From positions 930,001 through 994,000 of the forward strand of contig OZ241740.1 in assembly GCA_965200975.1 (NCBI GenBank): a stretch of DNA of 64,000 bases, in the 5' to 3' direction. Source of the DNA: S5-327 sp965200975 (GTDB lineage Bacteria > Chloroflexota > Dehalococcoidia > Lucifugimonadales > Australimonadaceae). The notes under the pieces were generated by a model. That model saw nothing but the letters and a program-made list of their open reading frames with translations, ran no database searches and had not been told where the DNA came from. Numbering within the stretch: position 1 is the first letter of the stretch; each line of letters starts with the position of its first letter. The translations under genes were made by a program, and so were the position numbers. Below are positions 8,918-16,968 of this stretch, in pieces.

Positions 8918-9571
8918 ATGCTGCGATTTGCCGAAGAAGTCATCCTGCTTCTGCTCAACGATGAAGACGGGTCATTCGCACGCGTTCCCTACTGGTCGCT
9001 CAACTACGCTCTGGCGGGCGGCGTCCTGATGGATCTGGCGATGGAAGACCGCATCGACACCGACCTCGAGCGGCTGTTTGTCATCAACGACGCTCCAACA
9101 GGCGACAACCTGCTTGACCCGACGCTTGCTGAGATAGCCGGCGATACGCAGCAGCGCGACGCGCGCTTCTGGGTGGAGCGCACCGCAAACCGCGCCGAAG
9201 AGATACGCGAGGGCGTCCTCGATCGCCTCGTCGAACGCGGCATCCTCGAACATCGGGAAGAGCGCTTCCTCTGGGTCTTCAAGTCCCGGCGCTACCCAAC
9301 CGTTGAAGGTTCGACCGAGCGCGAAGTGAAGCTTCGCATTATGGCCGTGCTCTTCAGCGACGAGATCCCCAGTCCCCACGACGTGGTGCTCATCTGCCTG
9401 ACCGACGCCTGCGGAATTCTCAACCTTATCCTCTCCAAGCGCGAGCAGGAGCGGGCAGCCGAGCGCATCGAGCAGGTGCGCAAGCTCGACCTCATCGGCC
9501 AGGCGATGGCTCAGGCCATACAGGACATCGAACTCTCGGTCGCCGCATCGGTGCAGCCTCACCTCTACTAG
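8918..9571 (+). CDS. GPP34 (Golgi phosphoprotein 3-like) family protein
   Basis: This is a soluble 217-residue protein. The opening LRFAEEVILLLLNDEDG, followed by SLNYALAGGVLMDLAMEDRID, is characteristic of the GPP34/GOLPH3 fold, as are the later segments VERGILEHREERFLWVF and RLIMAVLFSDE-like text (LRIMAVLFSDEIPSPHDVVLICL). Eukaryotic members bind phosphatidylinositol-4-phosphate; the bacterial role is unknown. The ATG at 8918 is chosen because GAGGAG precedes it (8901). A longer frame from 8837 has no ribosome-binding site and an unrelated N-terminus. It is a single-gene unit closed by a strong hairpin at 9615. Confidence 0.85.
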   Translation: MLRFAEEVILLLLNDEDGSFARVPYWSLNYALAGGVLMDLAMEDRIDTDLERLFVINDAPTGDNLLDPTLAEIAGDTQQRDARFWVERTANRAEEIREGVLDRLVERGILEHREERFLWVFKSRRYPTVEGSTEREVKLRIMAVLFSDEIPSPHDVVLICLTDACGILNLILSKREQERAAERIEQVRKLDLIGQAMAQAIQDIELSVAASVQPHLY

Positions 9572-9614
9572 GCGCCAGACCCTTCCGCGCGGCGCGCGCC
9601 CTTCGAGAATTCGA

Positions 9615-9646
9615 GAGACGCCCCCGGCAAGCGCCGGGGGCGTCTC
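9615..9646 (+). terminator. Hairpin terminator after the GPP34 gene
   Basis: A perfect 14-base stem (GAGACGCCCCCGGC and its complement) flanks a 4-base loop. It lies 44 bases beyond the GPP34 stop codon. There is no T-run after it, which is common for hairpin terminators in high-GC genomes. Confidence 0.7.
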
Positions 9647-9701
9647 CGCAGACGTCGGGGATGGAGTAAGCTACCCGCGATCTGCCCGGAGGACGCCCGA
9701 C

Positions 9702-10466
9702 GTGTCTGCTCCGCTTCTGGAGATACGCGACCTGTCAATCCACTTCGACGGCGTGCGAGCGGTCGACCACTGCTCGCTGGCGGTCGAGGAGGGACTTATC
9801 ACCGGGCTCATCGGCCCGAACGGCGCGGGCAAAACCACGCTGTTCAACCTCATCTCAGGACTTCATCAGCCTACGGACGGGCAGGTGCTGTTTCGCGGAG
9901 AACGCATCGACGGACTTTCGATGCACACGGTGTTCAGCCGAGGCGTCGTGCGGACGTTTCAGATACCCCGCGAGCTCAAGGCTATGACCGTCATCGAGAA
10001 CCTTATGCTCGTGCCCGCGCATCAGCACGGCGAGAGCATGTGGCAGGCCATCGTCGCTCCCTGGATAGTCAAGCGGCAAGAGCAGGCCATTGCCGCTCAA
10101 GCCCGGGACGTCCTCGAATTCGTGGGACTTTCCAGCGTTGCGGAGCTTCCAGCCGGAAACTTGTCGGGGGGACAGAAGAAGCTGCTCGAACTGGCGCGGA
10201 CTCTGATGGCCAAACCCCGCATGGTGCTGCTCGACGAGCCCGGGGCAGGCGTCAATCCAACGCTGCTCCGCCGTTTGGAGGACGGCATTTTGCGAGCGCG
10301 CCGGGAGCTCGGCGTTACGTTCCTTATCATCGAGCACGATATGGGGCTGGTAATGCGCTTGTGCGACCACGTTATTGTCCTCAGTGAAGGCAACGTGCTT
10401 ACGCAGGGCCCGCCCGCCGACGTGCAGAGCGACGAGCGCGTGGTGAGCGCCTACCTCGGAGGCTAG
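9702..10466 (+). CDS. livG: Branched-chain amino acid type ABC transporter ATPase (LivG-like), system 1
   Basis: This 254-residue ATPase has Walker A GPNGAGKTT (about residues 37-45), signature LSGGQKKLLELAR, Walker B MVLLDEPGAG and the LivG-typical insertion between Walker A and the signature. The start is GTG at 9702 after a GGAGG-like site. It opens the livGFHM operon of system 1 (9702-13196), where the genes are 5-11 bases apart or overlap. No binding protein is encoded in this operon; one of the proteins at 23804, 25034 or 30335 might serve it. Cargo of this family ranges from amino acids to urea, amides and aromatic acids. Confidence 0.92.
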   Translation: MSAPLLEIRDLSIHFDGVRAVDHCSLAVEEGLITGLIGPNGAGKTTLFNLISGLHQPTDGQVLFRGERIDGLSMHTVFSRGVVRTFQIPRELKAMTVIENLMLVPAHQHGESMWQAIVAPWIVKRQEQAIAAQARDVLEFVGLSSVAELPAGNLSGGQKKLLELARTLMAKPRMVLLDEPGAGVNPTLLRRLEDGILRARRELGVTFLIIEHDMGLVMRLCDHVIVLSEGNVLTQGPPADVQSDERVVSAYLGG

Positions 10467-10471
10467 CGCCG

Positions 10472-11179
10472 ATGGCTCTTCTCGAAGCGTCCGGCGTTTA
10501 CGCCGGCTACGGCGACGCAGAGATCCTTCACGGCGTGGACATCGCGGTCGACGCCGGTGAGATTGTGACGATCATCGGCCCGAACGGCTCCGGCAAATCC
10601 ACGCTCCTGAAGACGATCGTCGGCGCCGTGCCGGTCACATCCGGCGAGGTGCGGTTCGCGGGGCGGCGCATCGAGGGTCTGCGCGCCGATCAGCGGGTTC
10701 CGCTAGGCCTCTGCTACGTTCCGCAGACCGAGAACGTGTTTGCTTCGCTTACGATTACCGAGAACCTTGAGATGGGGGGCTTCCTGCGCGGCGCCGGGCT
10801 CGTGCGCCGTGTGCAGGAGATGTTCGAGGTCTTCCCCGATCTTGCCGAGAAGCGAAACGCCAAAGCAGGCGCTCTTTCAGGCGGACAGCGGCAGATGATG
10901 GCGATCGCCCGCGCGCTGATGCTCGACCCGCAGTTGCTGCTGCTCGATGAGCCTTCCGCGGGCCTGTCGCCGCTGCTGGTCGGGACGGTGTTCGAGACGA
11001 TACGGAACATCAACGCGTCGGGCGTGGCGATACTGATGGTCGAGCAGAACGCGCGCAGAGCGCTTGCCGCGTCGCACCGGGGTTACGTCCTGGCCGTGGG
11101 CGAGGTGCGCATGGAGGATGCGGGAACCGCGCTGGCGAACGATCCGCAGGTGGGCAGGCTGTACCTGGGGCGGGAGTAA
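10472..11179 (+). CDS. livF: Branched-chain amino acid type ABC transporter ATPase (LivF-like), system 1
   Basis: This 235-residue ATPase is the short partner of LivG. It has Walker A GPNGSGKST, the FYCYVPQ-like Q-loop region LGLCYVPQTENVF, signature LSGGQRQMMAIAR, Walker B LLLLDEPSAGLSP and the family-specific MVEQNARRAL segment in place of the usual H-loop text. It lies 5 bases after livG and 11 bases before livH, so all four genes appear to be one transcript. Confidence 0.92.
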   Translation: MALLEASGVYAGYGDAEILHGVDIAVDAGEIVTIIGPNGSGKSTLLKTIVGAVPVTSGEVRFAGRRIEGLRADQRVPLGLCYVPQTENVFASLTITENLEMGGFLRGAGLVRRVQEMFEVFPDLAEKRNAKAGALSGGQRQMMAIARALMLDPQLLLLDEPSAGLSPLLVGTVFETIRNINASGVAILMVEQNARRALAASHRGYVLAVGEVRMEDAGTALANDPQVGRLYLGRE

Positions 11180-11190
11180 AGGCGATAGCG

Positions 11191-12198
11191 ATGCTGTTGA
11201 CCGGGCGCAGATTCGAACGGCGAACGCTTGCGCGGGCGGCCCGCGCGGCGCAGACCGCGCTTGCGATCGTATTCGTCGCGCTGGCGCTCAGCCAGCTCAG
11301 CCTGGCGGTGAACGGACTCTTCCTCGGGAGCGTCCTTGCACTCGGCGCAATCGGCATCACGCTCGTTTTTGGCGTGCTGCGTTTCGCCAATATCGGGCAG
11401 GGCGACATGATGACGGCGGGCGCCTATGTCGCGTTCTTTCTACTCGTGAGCGTGCTGCCGGAGCACACCGGGCTGGGGCCGTTCACGTTCGGGTATCCGC
11501 TCCTTATTGCAATCCCCATCAGCATGGCTGCAATCGCCGTGCTCGCCGTAGGCATGGAGCTGCTGGTGTTCAGGCGGCTTCGCGCGCGGCGGGCGAACGT
11601 GGTGACGATGGAGATCGCCTCGCTCGGCGTCGCCATTGCCTTGCGCGGCGTCGTCCAGATGATTTGGGGGGCGTCGATCCGCTATCTTCCGAACGAGACC
11701 CGCCCCCATATCGATTTTCCTGCGGGGATCAGCATTGCGCCTAATCACCTGTTCGTAAGCGGGGCTGCGCTCGTGCTGGCGATAGGCCTGCACCTCCTGC
11801 TCACGCGCACGAAGCAGGGAAAGGCGATGCGGGCCACAGCCGACAACCCGGAGCTCGCTCGCGCAAGCGGCATCAACACCGACCGGGTGTTGCTGCAGAC
11901 ATGGGCGATCGCCGGAGCGCTGGCGGGAGCTGCGGGGGTGCTGATCGTCGCCTTCAACGCCACCGCTCAGCTGAAGCCGTCCACCGGGTTTCAGCTGCTC
12001 GTGGCGCTGTTCGCCGCCGTCGTTGTCGGAGGCATCGGCAATCCTTATGGAGCATTCATTGGCGCGCTGCTCATCGGCGTCTCGATGGAGGTCTCAACGG
12101 CCTGGGCGCTGACGACCTACAAGCCGGCGATCGCCTTCGCCGTTATGGTGATAGTGCTGCTCTTCAGACCGCGAGGCATCCTCGGGAGCAAGGACTGA
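11191..12198 (+). CDS. livH: Branched-chain amino acid type ABC transporter permease (LivH-like), system 1
   Basis: This 335-residue permease has about eight membrane helices. LivH markers are LGAIGITLVFGVLRFANIGQGDMMTAGAY (around residues 51-79, read in parts), KAMRATADNPELARASGI on the cytoplasmic side and the C-terminal GNPYGAFIGALLIG. The N-terminus carries about 20 basic residues before the first helix. Its stop codon overlaps the livM start (ATGA at 12198), showing tight coupling of the two permeases. Confidence 0.9.
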   Translation: MLLTGRRFERRTLARAARAAQTALAIVFVALALSQLSLAVNGLFLGSVLALGAIGITLVFGVLRFANIGQGDMMTAGAYVAFFLLVSVLPEHTGLGPFTFGYPLLIAIPISMAAIAVLAVGMELLVFRRLRARRANVVTMEIASLGVAIALRGVVQMIWGASIRYLPNETRPHIDFPAGISIAPNHLFVSGAALVLAIGLHLLLTRTKQGKAMRATADNPELARASGINTDRVLLQTWAIAGALAGAAGVLIVAFNATAQLKPSTGFQLLVALFAAVVVGGIGNPYGAFIGALLIGVSMEVSTAWALTTYKPAIAFAVMVIVLLFRPRGILGSKD

Positions 12199-13196
12199 TG
12201 ATCGATTTCACCATCGGGTTCCTCATCCTTGTCGGCATCTACTCGGTGTTCACCCTGGGGCTGAATATTCACTGGGGCTACACCGGCCTGTTCAACATTG
12301 GCGTGGCCGGGTTCTTTGCGCTCGGCGCCTACACCGCTGCGCTGCTTACTATCCGCCCGCCGTCGTCGGTTCAGGTCGACGACTACACCATCGCGGGAGA
12401 CCTCGCGAACCGTCTCGACTCTGTGCCGGTCATCGGCGCGCTGGACTTGTGGTTTCCCGCCGCGCTGATAGCCGCGTCCCTCGTGGCTGCTGTTGTCGCG
12501 CTTGTTGTCGGCGCCATCACCATTCGGCTGCGGGACGATTACTTGGCCATAGCGACGCTCGGTATTGCAGAGAGCGTTCGCTTGCTGTTCCTGAACGAGC
12601 GGTGGCTCAGCAACGGCAGCAAGGGCCTGTACACGATCCCGCAGGTGCTCGACGGAGTCGTCGCCCCGCGCGACTACGAGCGTCTGTTCATCGTTGTGGT
12701 GCTCGTCGTCTTTCTGCTTCTGTTCATTGCGACGCGGACGCTGGTGCGCTCGCCCTGGGGCCGTGTGCTGCAAGCCATCCGCGAGGACGAGGTGACCGCC
12801 GAGGCCAGCGGCAAGGACGTCTTTCGGTTCAAGCTTCAGGCGTTCGTGCTGGGGGCTGTGATTATGGCTATCGGCGGGGCGTTGTACGCCTTCAACTTCC
12901 GCGCCATCTCCCCCATTGCCTTCTCGCCGCTGCTCGGCACGTTCATTATCTGGGCGATGCTTGTCACAGGAGGCAGCGGACGCCTTTACGGGCCAATTGC
13001 CGGGGCGCTGGTCGTGTGGGGCGTCTGGAGCGGGTCACAGTTCCTGCCCGACCCGTTCGGCTCGGCCAATGTGCGCTTCTTCGCCATTGGAGCGCTGATG
13101 GTGCTTGTGCTGCTCTACGCTCCCGGAGGCGTCACGCCGGAACTGTCGCGGCTGCGGGAGCGCTGGGCCCGCCGGCGCCGGCGCTCTTCCGCGTAG
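12198..13196 (+). CDS. livM: Branched-chain amino acid type ABC transporter permease (LivM-like), system 1
   Basis: This 332-residue permease has the LivM signature LGLNIHWGYTGLFNIG near residue 19, a cytoplasmic AIREDEVTAEASGKDVFRFK loop near 195 and a C-terminal RLYGPIAGALVVW segment. The ATG at 12198 overlaps the livH stop, so the longer frame upstream is rejected. It is the last transporter gene of the operon. An FAD monooxygenase follows 77 bases later in the same direction and may be co-transcribed. Confidence 0.9.
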   Translation: MIDFTIGFLILVGIYSVFTLGLNIHWGYTGLFNIGVAGFFALGAYTAALLTIRPPSSVQVDDYTIAGDLANRLDSVPVIGALDLWFPAALIAASLVAAVVALVVGAITIRLRDDYLAIATLGIAESVRLLFLNERWLSNGSKGLYTIPQVLDGVVAPRDYERLFIVVVLVVFLLLFIATRTLVRSPWGRVLQAIREDEVTAEASGKDVFRFKLQAFVLGAVIMAIGGALYAFNFRAISPIAFSPLLGTFIIWAMLVTGGSGRLYGPIAGALVVWGVWSGSQFLPDPFGSANVRFFAIGALMVLVLLYAPGGVTPELSRLRERWARRRRRSSA

Positions 13197-13273
13197 GCTG
13201 TGTCCGGCCGCGTCGCATTGCGCGAAGCGTCGGCGTCGCGCAAGAGAAGTCAGGCAGACGAGGAGCAGGAAGC

Positions 13274-14923
13274 GTGACCGACGAGAGCCAGGTGATCATA
13301 GTGGGCGGCGGGCCTGTCGGCGTCGCGCTCGCCGTCGACCTGGGGCTTCGCGGCGTGAATTGCGCGCTTGTCGAGCGTCGTCTCGAACCCCAGCAGATAC
13401 CCAAGGGCCAGAACCTTACCCAGCGGACGCTCGAGCACTTCTACTTTTGGGGCATCGTCGACGAGTTGCGGGCGGCCCGCGTGATGCCGAACAACTACCC
13501 TATTGGCGGGGTCACCGCGTACAAGCATCTCATGAGCGACTACTGGTACGTTCCGCCCGGACGCGAGATCGTACAGTCGTACTACTACGAGGCGAACGAC
13601 CGGCTTCCGCAGTACCGGCTCGAGGCCGTGCTCCGAAGGAAGCTGGCGGAACTGCCAAGCGTGACCGCCTACTTCGGATGGCGCGCCGTCGACGTGCAGC
13701 AGGACGCCGGCGGCGTGCGGGTCGTCATTGCCGAGGAGGCGCCCGAGGATCAAGAGGAGCGGTTCGAGTGGGCCGGGTTCACCGGAGTGGAGAGAGCGGC
13801 CCGGAGCGCGTCCGGCCAGACGCGCGTCCTCGAGGCCGAGTACGTAGTCGGCTGCGACGGCTCGCGGTCGCAGGTGCGCGAGCAGGCGGGCATCGCGCGC
13901 GAGGGATCGGACTTCGAGCAGCCGATGCTGCTGGTTCTCTTCCGGTCGAAGGAGCTCCACGAGGCCTTCAAGCGTTTCCCGGAGGTGACGACCTACCGCG
14001 CGCTCGATCCGGAGATGCAGGGGTACTGGATGTTCTTTGGGCGAGTCGACGTTGGGGAGTCGTGGTTCTTCCACGCTCCGGCGCCGGCAGGAGCGACGAC
14101 GGACAACTACGACTTTCAGGCGCTGCTCAACCGCGCCGCCGGTTTCGAGTTCAGGGCCGACCTTGAGCACGTCGGGTTTTGGGATCTGCGAGTCGCAGTG
14201 GCCAACGAATACCAGGCCGGGCGCGTATTCATTGCAGGCGACGCCGCCCACAGCCATCCACCCTACGGCGGCTACGGGCTCAATAATGGGCTCGAGGATG
14301 CGGTGAACCTGGGCTGGAAGCTCGACGCTGTTCTGAAAGGCTGGGGAGGCGAGCGCCTTCTGGAGTCGTACGGGAAGGAGCGGAGACCTATTTTCTGGGA
14401 GACCGGCGAGGACTTCATCGCCGCCGGCATTCGGGCCGACCGCGACTTCCTCGACCGCTACAGTCCAGACCGTGACCGCGAGGAGTTCGAGCAGGCCTGG
14501 AAAGAGATGGCGGTCAGGAGCCGCGTTGGGGTCTACGAGCCGCATTACGAAGGGTCGCCGGTGGTGTGGGGGCCGCCGGGCGGCGTGTGCAGCGCGCACG
14601 GCAGCCACACCTACGCTGTGCGGCCCGGGCATCATCTGCCCCCAAGCCGGCTCTCGTGGGGCCACGGCGTTCAAGAAGAGCTGGGAGAAGGGTTCACCCT
14701 TCTGGCGTTCGGCGCCGGTGCCGATGCGACAGGCCCGATCGAGCGCGCCGCCCAAGCGCTCGCCGTTCCGCTGAAGACGGTGCGCGATACGTTCGAGGAG
14801 AGCCGGGCGGCGTACGAGACGAGGCTCACGCTCGTTCGGCCCGACCAGTACGTCGTTTGGGCCGGAGACGCGCCTCCCGCAGACGCCGGGGCCTTGCTGC
14901 GACGGGCTGCGGGACGCGATTGA
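13274..14923 (+). CDS. FAD-dependent aromatic-ring monooxygenase (PheA/TfdB-type)
   Basis: This is a 549-residue flavoprotein. The ADP-binding loop is VIIVGGGPVGVALAVDLG (residues 7-24), the DG-type motif CDGSRSQVREQAGI follows near residue 200, and FIAGDAAHSHPPYGGYGLN near 318 is the GD motif that contacts the FAD ribityl chain. These mark class A flavin monooxygenases that hydroxylate phenolic or related substrates with NAD(P)H. The C-terminal third matches the extended thioredoxin-like form of phenol hydroxylases in length. The start is GTG at 13274 after AGGAGCAGGA; the longer frame upstream only overlaps livM. Its position after livGFHM suggests that the imported compound is its substrate or precursor. 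Confidence 0.88.
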   Translation: MTDESQVIIVGGGPVGVALAVDLGLRGVNCALVERRLEPQQIPKGQNLTQRTLEHFYFWGIVDELRAARVMPNNYPIGGVTAYKHLMSDYWYVPPGREIVQSYYYEANDRLPQYRLEAVLRRKLAELPSVTAYFGWRAVDVQQDAGGVRVVIAEEAPEDQEERFEWAGFTGVERAARSASGQTRVLEAEYVVGCDGSRSQVREQAGIAREGSDFEQPMLLVLFRSKELHEAFKRFPEVTTYRALDPEMQGYWMFFGRVDVGESWFFHAPAPAGATTDNYDFQALLNRAAGFEFRADLEHVGFWDLRVAVANEYQAGRVFIAGDAAHSHPPYGGYGLNNGLEDAVNLGWKLDAVLKGWGGERLLESYGKERRPIFWETGEDFIAAGIRADRDFLDRYSPDRDREEFEQAWKEMAVRSRVGVYEPHYEGSPVVWGPPGGVCSAHGSHTYAVRPGHHLPPSRLSWGHGVQEELGEGFTLLAFGAGADATGPIERAAQALAVPLKTVRDTFEESRAAYETRLTLVRPDQYVVWAGDAPPADAGALLRRAAGRD

Positions 14924-14929
14924 CGCGGG

Positions 14930-16180
14930 CTACGACGCTCGCACGGGCACGGCGACCGCTCCCCGGTAGATGCCGCGCGCGCTGCCGCTAACGATAAGGC
15001 TGAGAACGACGACAGCCGTAAACCCTACTCCCATCGTCCACAGCACTTCCGGCGCGCCGAAGGCGTCCGCCGCGAACCCGTTGACCAGGTTCACCGCCGC
15101 CATCGTGCCGCCGATGTTGATCTGGTTCAGCCCCGTAATCCGGCCGCGCATCCCTTCGGGCGCGAGCGATTGCACCATTGCGCCGCCGAGGGCCATAAAC
15201 GCCGCCTGCGATCCGCCCATGCCCGCCGCGCCTACGAGCGCCAGCGGGGCTGTGGGCGCTACAGCCAGCAGGAGCATGGCCAGACCGCTGAGCGCGCCTG
15301 TGATCAGCAGCAGCCTTCCCCGGCCTTGCGCGCTTCGTATGCCCGCAATGCCTATCACGCCTACAAGCGCTCCTGCGCCGACGCCCATCATCAGGTAGCT
15401 CGTCCCCAGATTCGGGTTGCCAAGGGAGTCGCGCGCCAGCACCGGGAGCATCGACTCGAACGACATCGTCATTGAGCAGTGCAAGGCGATGAGGATGAAC
15501 AGCGTCCGCAGCTGCGGATCAGACCAGGCGTACTTCGCAGCCGCCCAGAGGCTGGATCCGAAGCGGGCGCCGCGCGCAAGGTCGCCCGTCGACCGGACGC
15601 GGACGGCGAGGATGCTGGCGATCCCCACGATGTAGAAGGCGGTGCTCGCGAGGAACGCGGGCGCCGGGCCGTAGACCAGCGCAGGCAGGATGAGGAGGGG
15701 GCCCACCAGGCGCGCGCCCTGCAATGACGCCTGGTTCATCGCTATCGCGTTGAGCAGGTGTTCCCTTGGCGTCAGGTTCGGGATCAGCGTCTGCGTCGCC
15801 GTCATCTGGAATGTGCGGAAGCTGCCGTTCAGCAGCGACAGGACGACGATGTGCCAAACCACCAGGACGTCTGCGAACGCCAGCGCCGTCAACACTACGC
15901 CGTGGCCGAACTGCAAGCCGTAGGACGAGACGAGGATTGCGCGGCGGTCGAACCGGTCGGCCAGGAATCCGGCCAGCGGCGGCATTATGAAGCGCGGCGC
16001 CATTGCGGCGAAGGTCGCCACGCCTACAAGCGCCGACGACCCGGTCATGTTGAGCACGAGGGCGCCACGGGCCACGATAAGGGCCCAGTAGGCGGACTGA
16101 CCGGACAGGCTTCCGAGCCACACCCACCGGAAGTCGCGGTACTGCAACGCTGTGCCGTAACGCTGAAGCACTGCCCTCAC
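14930..16180 (-). CDS. Major facilitator superfamily transporter
   Basis: This is a 416-residue membrane protein with about 12 predicted helices. The loop after helix 2 reads GFLADRFDRRAILV, the MFS motif A variant seen in the DHA3/enterobactin-exporter-like group, and the N-terminus YRDFRWVWLGSLSGQSAYW is typical of that group. The GTG at 16180 is chosen because GGGAGGA lies just upstream. A longer frame to 16228 would start inside a hairpin (16211-16240) that belongs to the upstream gene. It is probably an exporter of small molecules or drugs. It converges with the FAD monooxygenase, leaving six bases between them. Confidence 0.85.
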   Translation of the reverse strand: MRAVLQRYGTALQYRDFRWVWLGSLSGQSAYWALIVARGALVLNMTGSSALVGVATFAAMAPRFIMPPLAGFLADRFDRRAILVSSYGLQFGHGVVLTALAFADVLVVWHIVVLSLLNGSFRTFQMTATQTLIPNLTPREHLLNAIAMNQASLQGARLVGPLLILPALVYGPAPAFLASTAFYIVGIASILAVRVRSTGDLARGARFGSSLWAAAKYAWSDPQLRTLFILIALHCSMTMSFESMLPVLARDSLGNPNLGTSYLMMGVGAGALVGVIGIAGIRSAQGRGRLLLITGALSGLAMLLLAVAPTAPLALVGAAGMGGSQAAFMALGGAMVQSLAPEGMRGRITGLNQINIGGTMAAVNLVNGFAADAFGAPEVLWTMGVGFTAVVVLSLIVSGSARGIYRGAVAVPVRAS

Positions 16181-16210
16181 TGGTCGCGCTATTCCTCCCT
16201 GGAGCGCAAA

Positions 16211-16240
16211 CGGGCAGAGCGCGTACACGCGCTCTGCCCG
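16211..16240 (-). terminator. Hairpin between the secreted unknown gene and the MFS gene
   Basis: A perfect 14-base stem (CGGGCAGAGCGCGT and its complement) surrounds a 2-base loop. It sits 37 bases after the stop of the gene at 16277 and 30 bases before the MFS start, so it likely ends the upstream transcript. Confidence 0.65.
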
Positions 16241-16276
16241 CGGCGGTTCAATGCGATAGCCGTCAGCCGCCCCTGG

Positions 16277-16837
16277 CTACTCGATTGGCACCAGCTCCGA
16301 AGATATGTTGCACCACGGCTGCCCTTCATCCGGGCCGCAGAAGACCGCAGGAGCAACAGCCAGCAGTTCGTTGGTGATAGCGTCGTGCAGGCGGAACGAG
16401 ACGGCGGTCCACTCTCCGAAGAAGAGGAAGTCCGACGAGCTGCCCCGGAGACCGCGCTCGAAAGCTACTACAAACGCGCCGTGCACGTTTGCGAAGAGTC
16501 CTCCAAGATCCTCGTCGTACCCCACGTCCAGCACTGAGGTGATGTCTGTCACCAGATCCTCGGCGCCCCAGACCATGCGGATCTTGACCTCTTGCCCCGC
16601 ATCGAGCCCTGCCGCTACGAACCAGATGCCGTGGTCGCGAACACGCGAAGGCGGGAATTTGATGAAGGTGGGGTGCACCTGGAAGACGACTGCCGGACCA
16701 GCCTCTTCTTCCTGGCCGCTTGCCGAACGCGGGGGGTTGATCAGCATCGCGCCCGCGACGGCTAGCGCCAGCACTATCGCTGCGATGATGAGCATCCGTC
16801 CCGGACGCAGCCACGAAGCCCTCAGTTCTTTACCCAT
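16277..16837 (-). CDS. Unknown membrane-anchored or secreted protein
   Basis: This 186-residue protein is not recognised. A basic N-terminus is followed by a hydrophobic helix (MLIIAAIVLALAVAGAMLI, residues 15-33), then a soluble extracytoplasmic domain of about 145 residues. Segments such as VVFQVHPTFIKFPPSRV and LDAGQEVKIRMVW suggest a beta-sandwich, perhaps an immunoglobulin-like or carboxypeptidase-regulatory-like fold. Two cysteines near the end (FCGPDE and PWCNIS) could form a disulfide. The start is well supported by AGGAGG upstream. It lies between an Fe3+-type permease gene and an MFS gene on the same strand, but nothing ties it to either. Confidence 0.7.
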   Translation of the reverse strand: MGKELRASWLRPGRMLIIAAIVLALAVAGAMLINPPRSASGQEEEAGPAVVFQVHPTFIKFPPSRVRDHGIWFVAAGLDAGQEVKIRMVWGAEDLVTDITSVLDVGYDEDLGGLFANVHGAFVVAFERGLRGSSSDFLFFGEWTAVSFRLHDAITNELLAVAPAVFCGPDEGQPWCNISSELVPIE

Positions 16838-16968
16838 AGAAGGCGCCTCCTGTTGTTTGCTTTATCCCGCGGGGAGGATAGGAGGGCGCCCACCGTCCCG
16901 ACTCACGCGCCCCGCGTGCCGCCCGCTTGGTAATCCTAATGTCCGCCTGCCGACCTGCGCTCCGCAAT

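Noticed and set aside
13250..14755. 501-codon open frame antisense to the FAD monooxygenase
   Set aside because: It is a shadow frame produced by the GC-rich third positions of the real gene. The sense protein has complete flavoprotein motifs and the antisense product resembles nothing.
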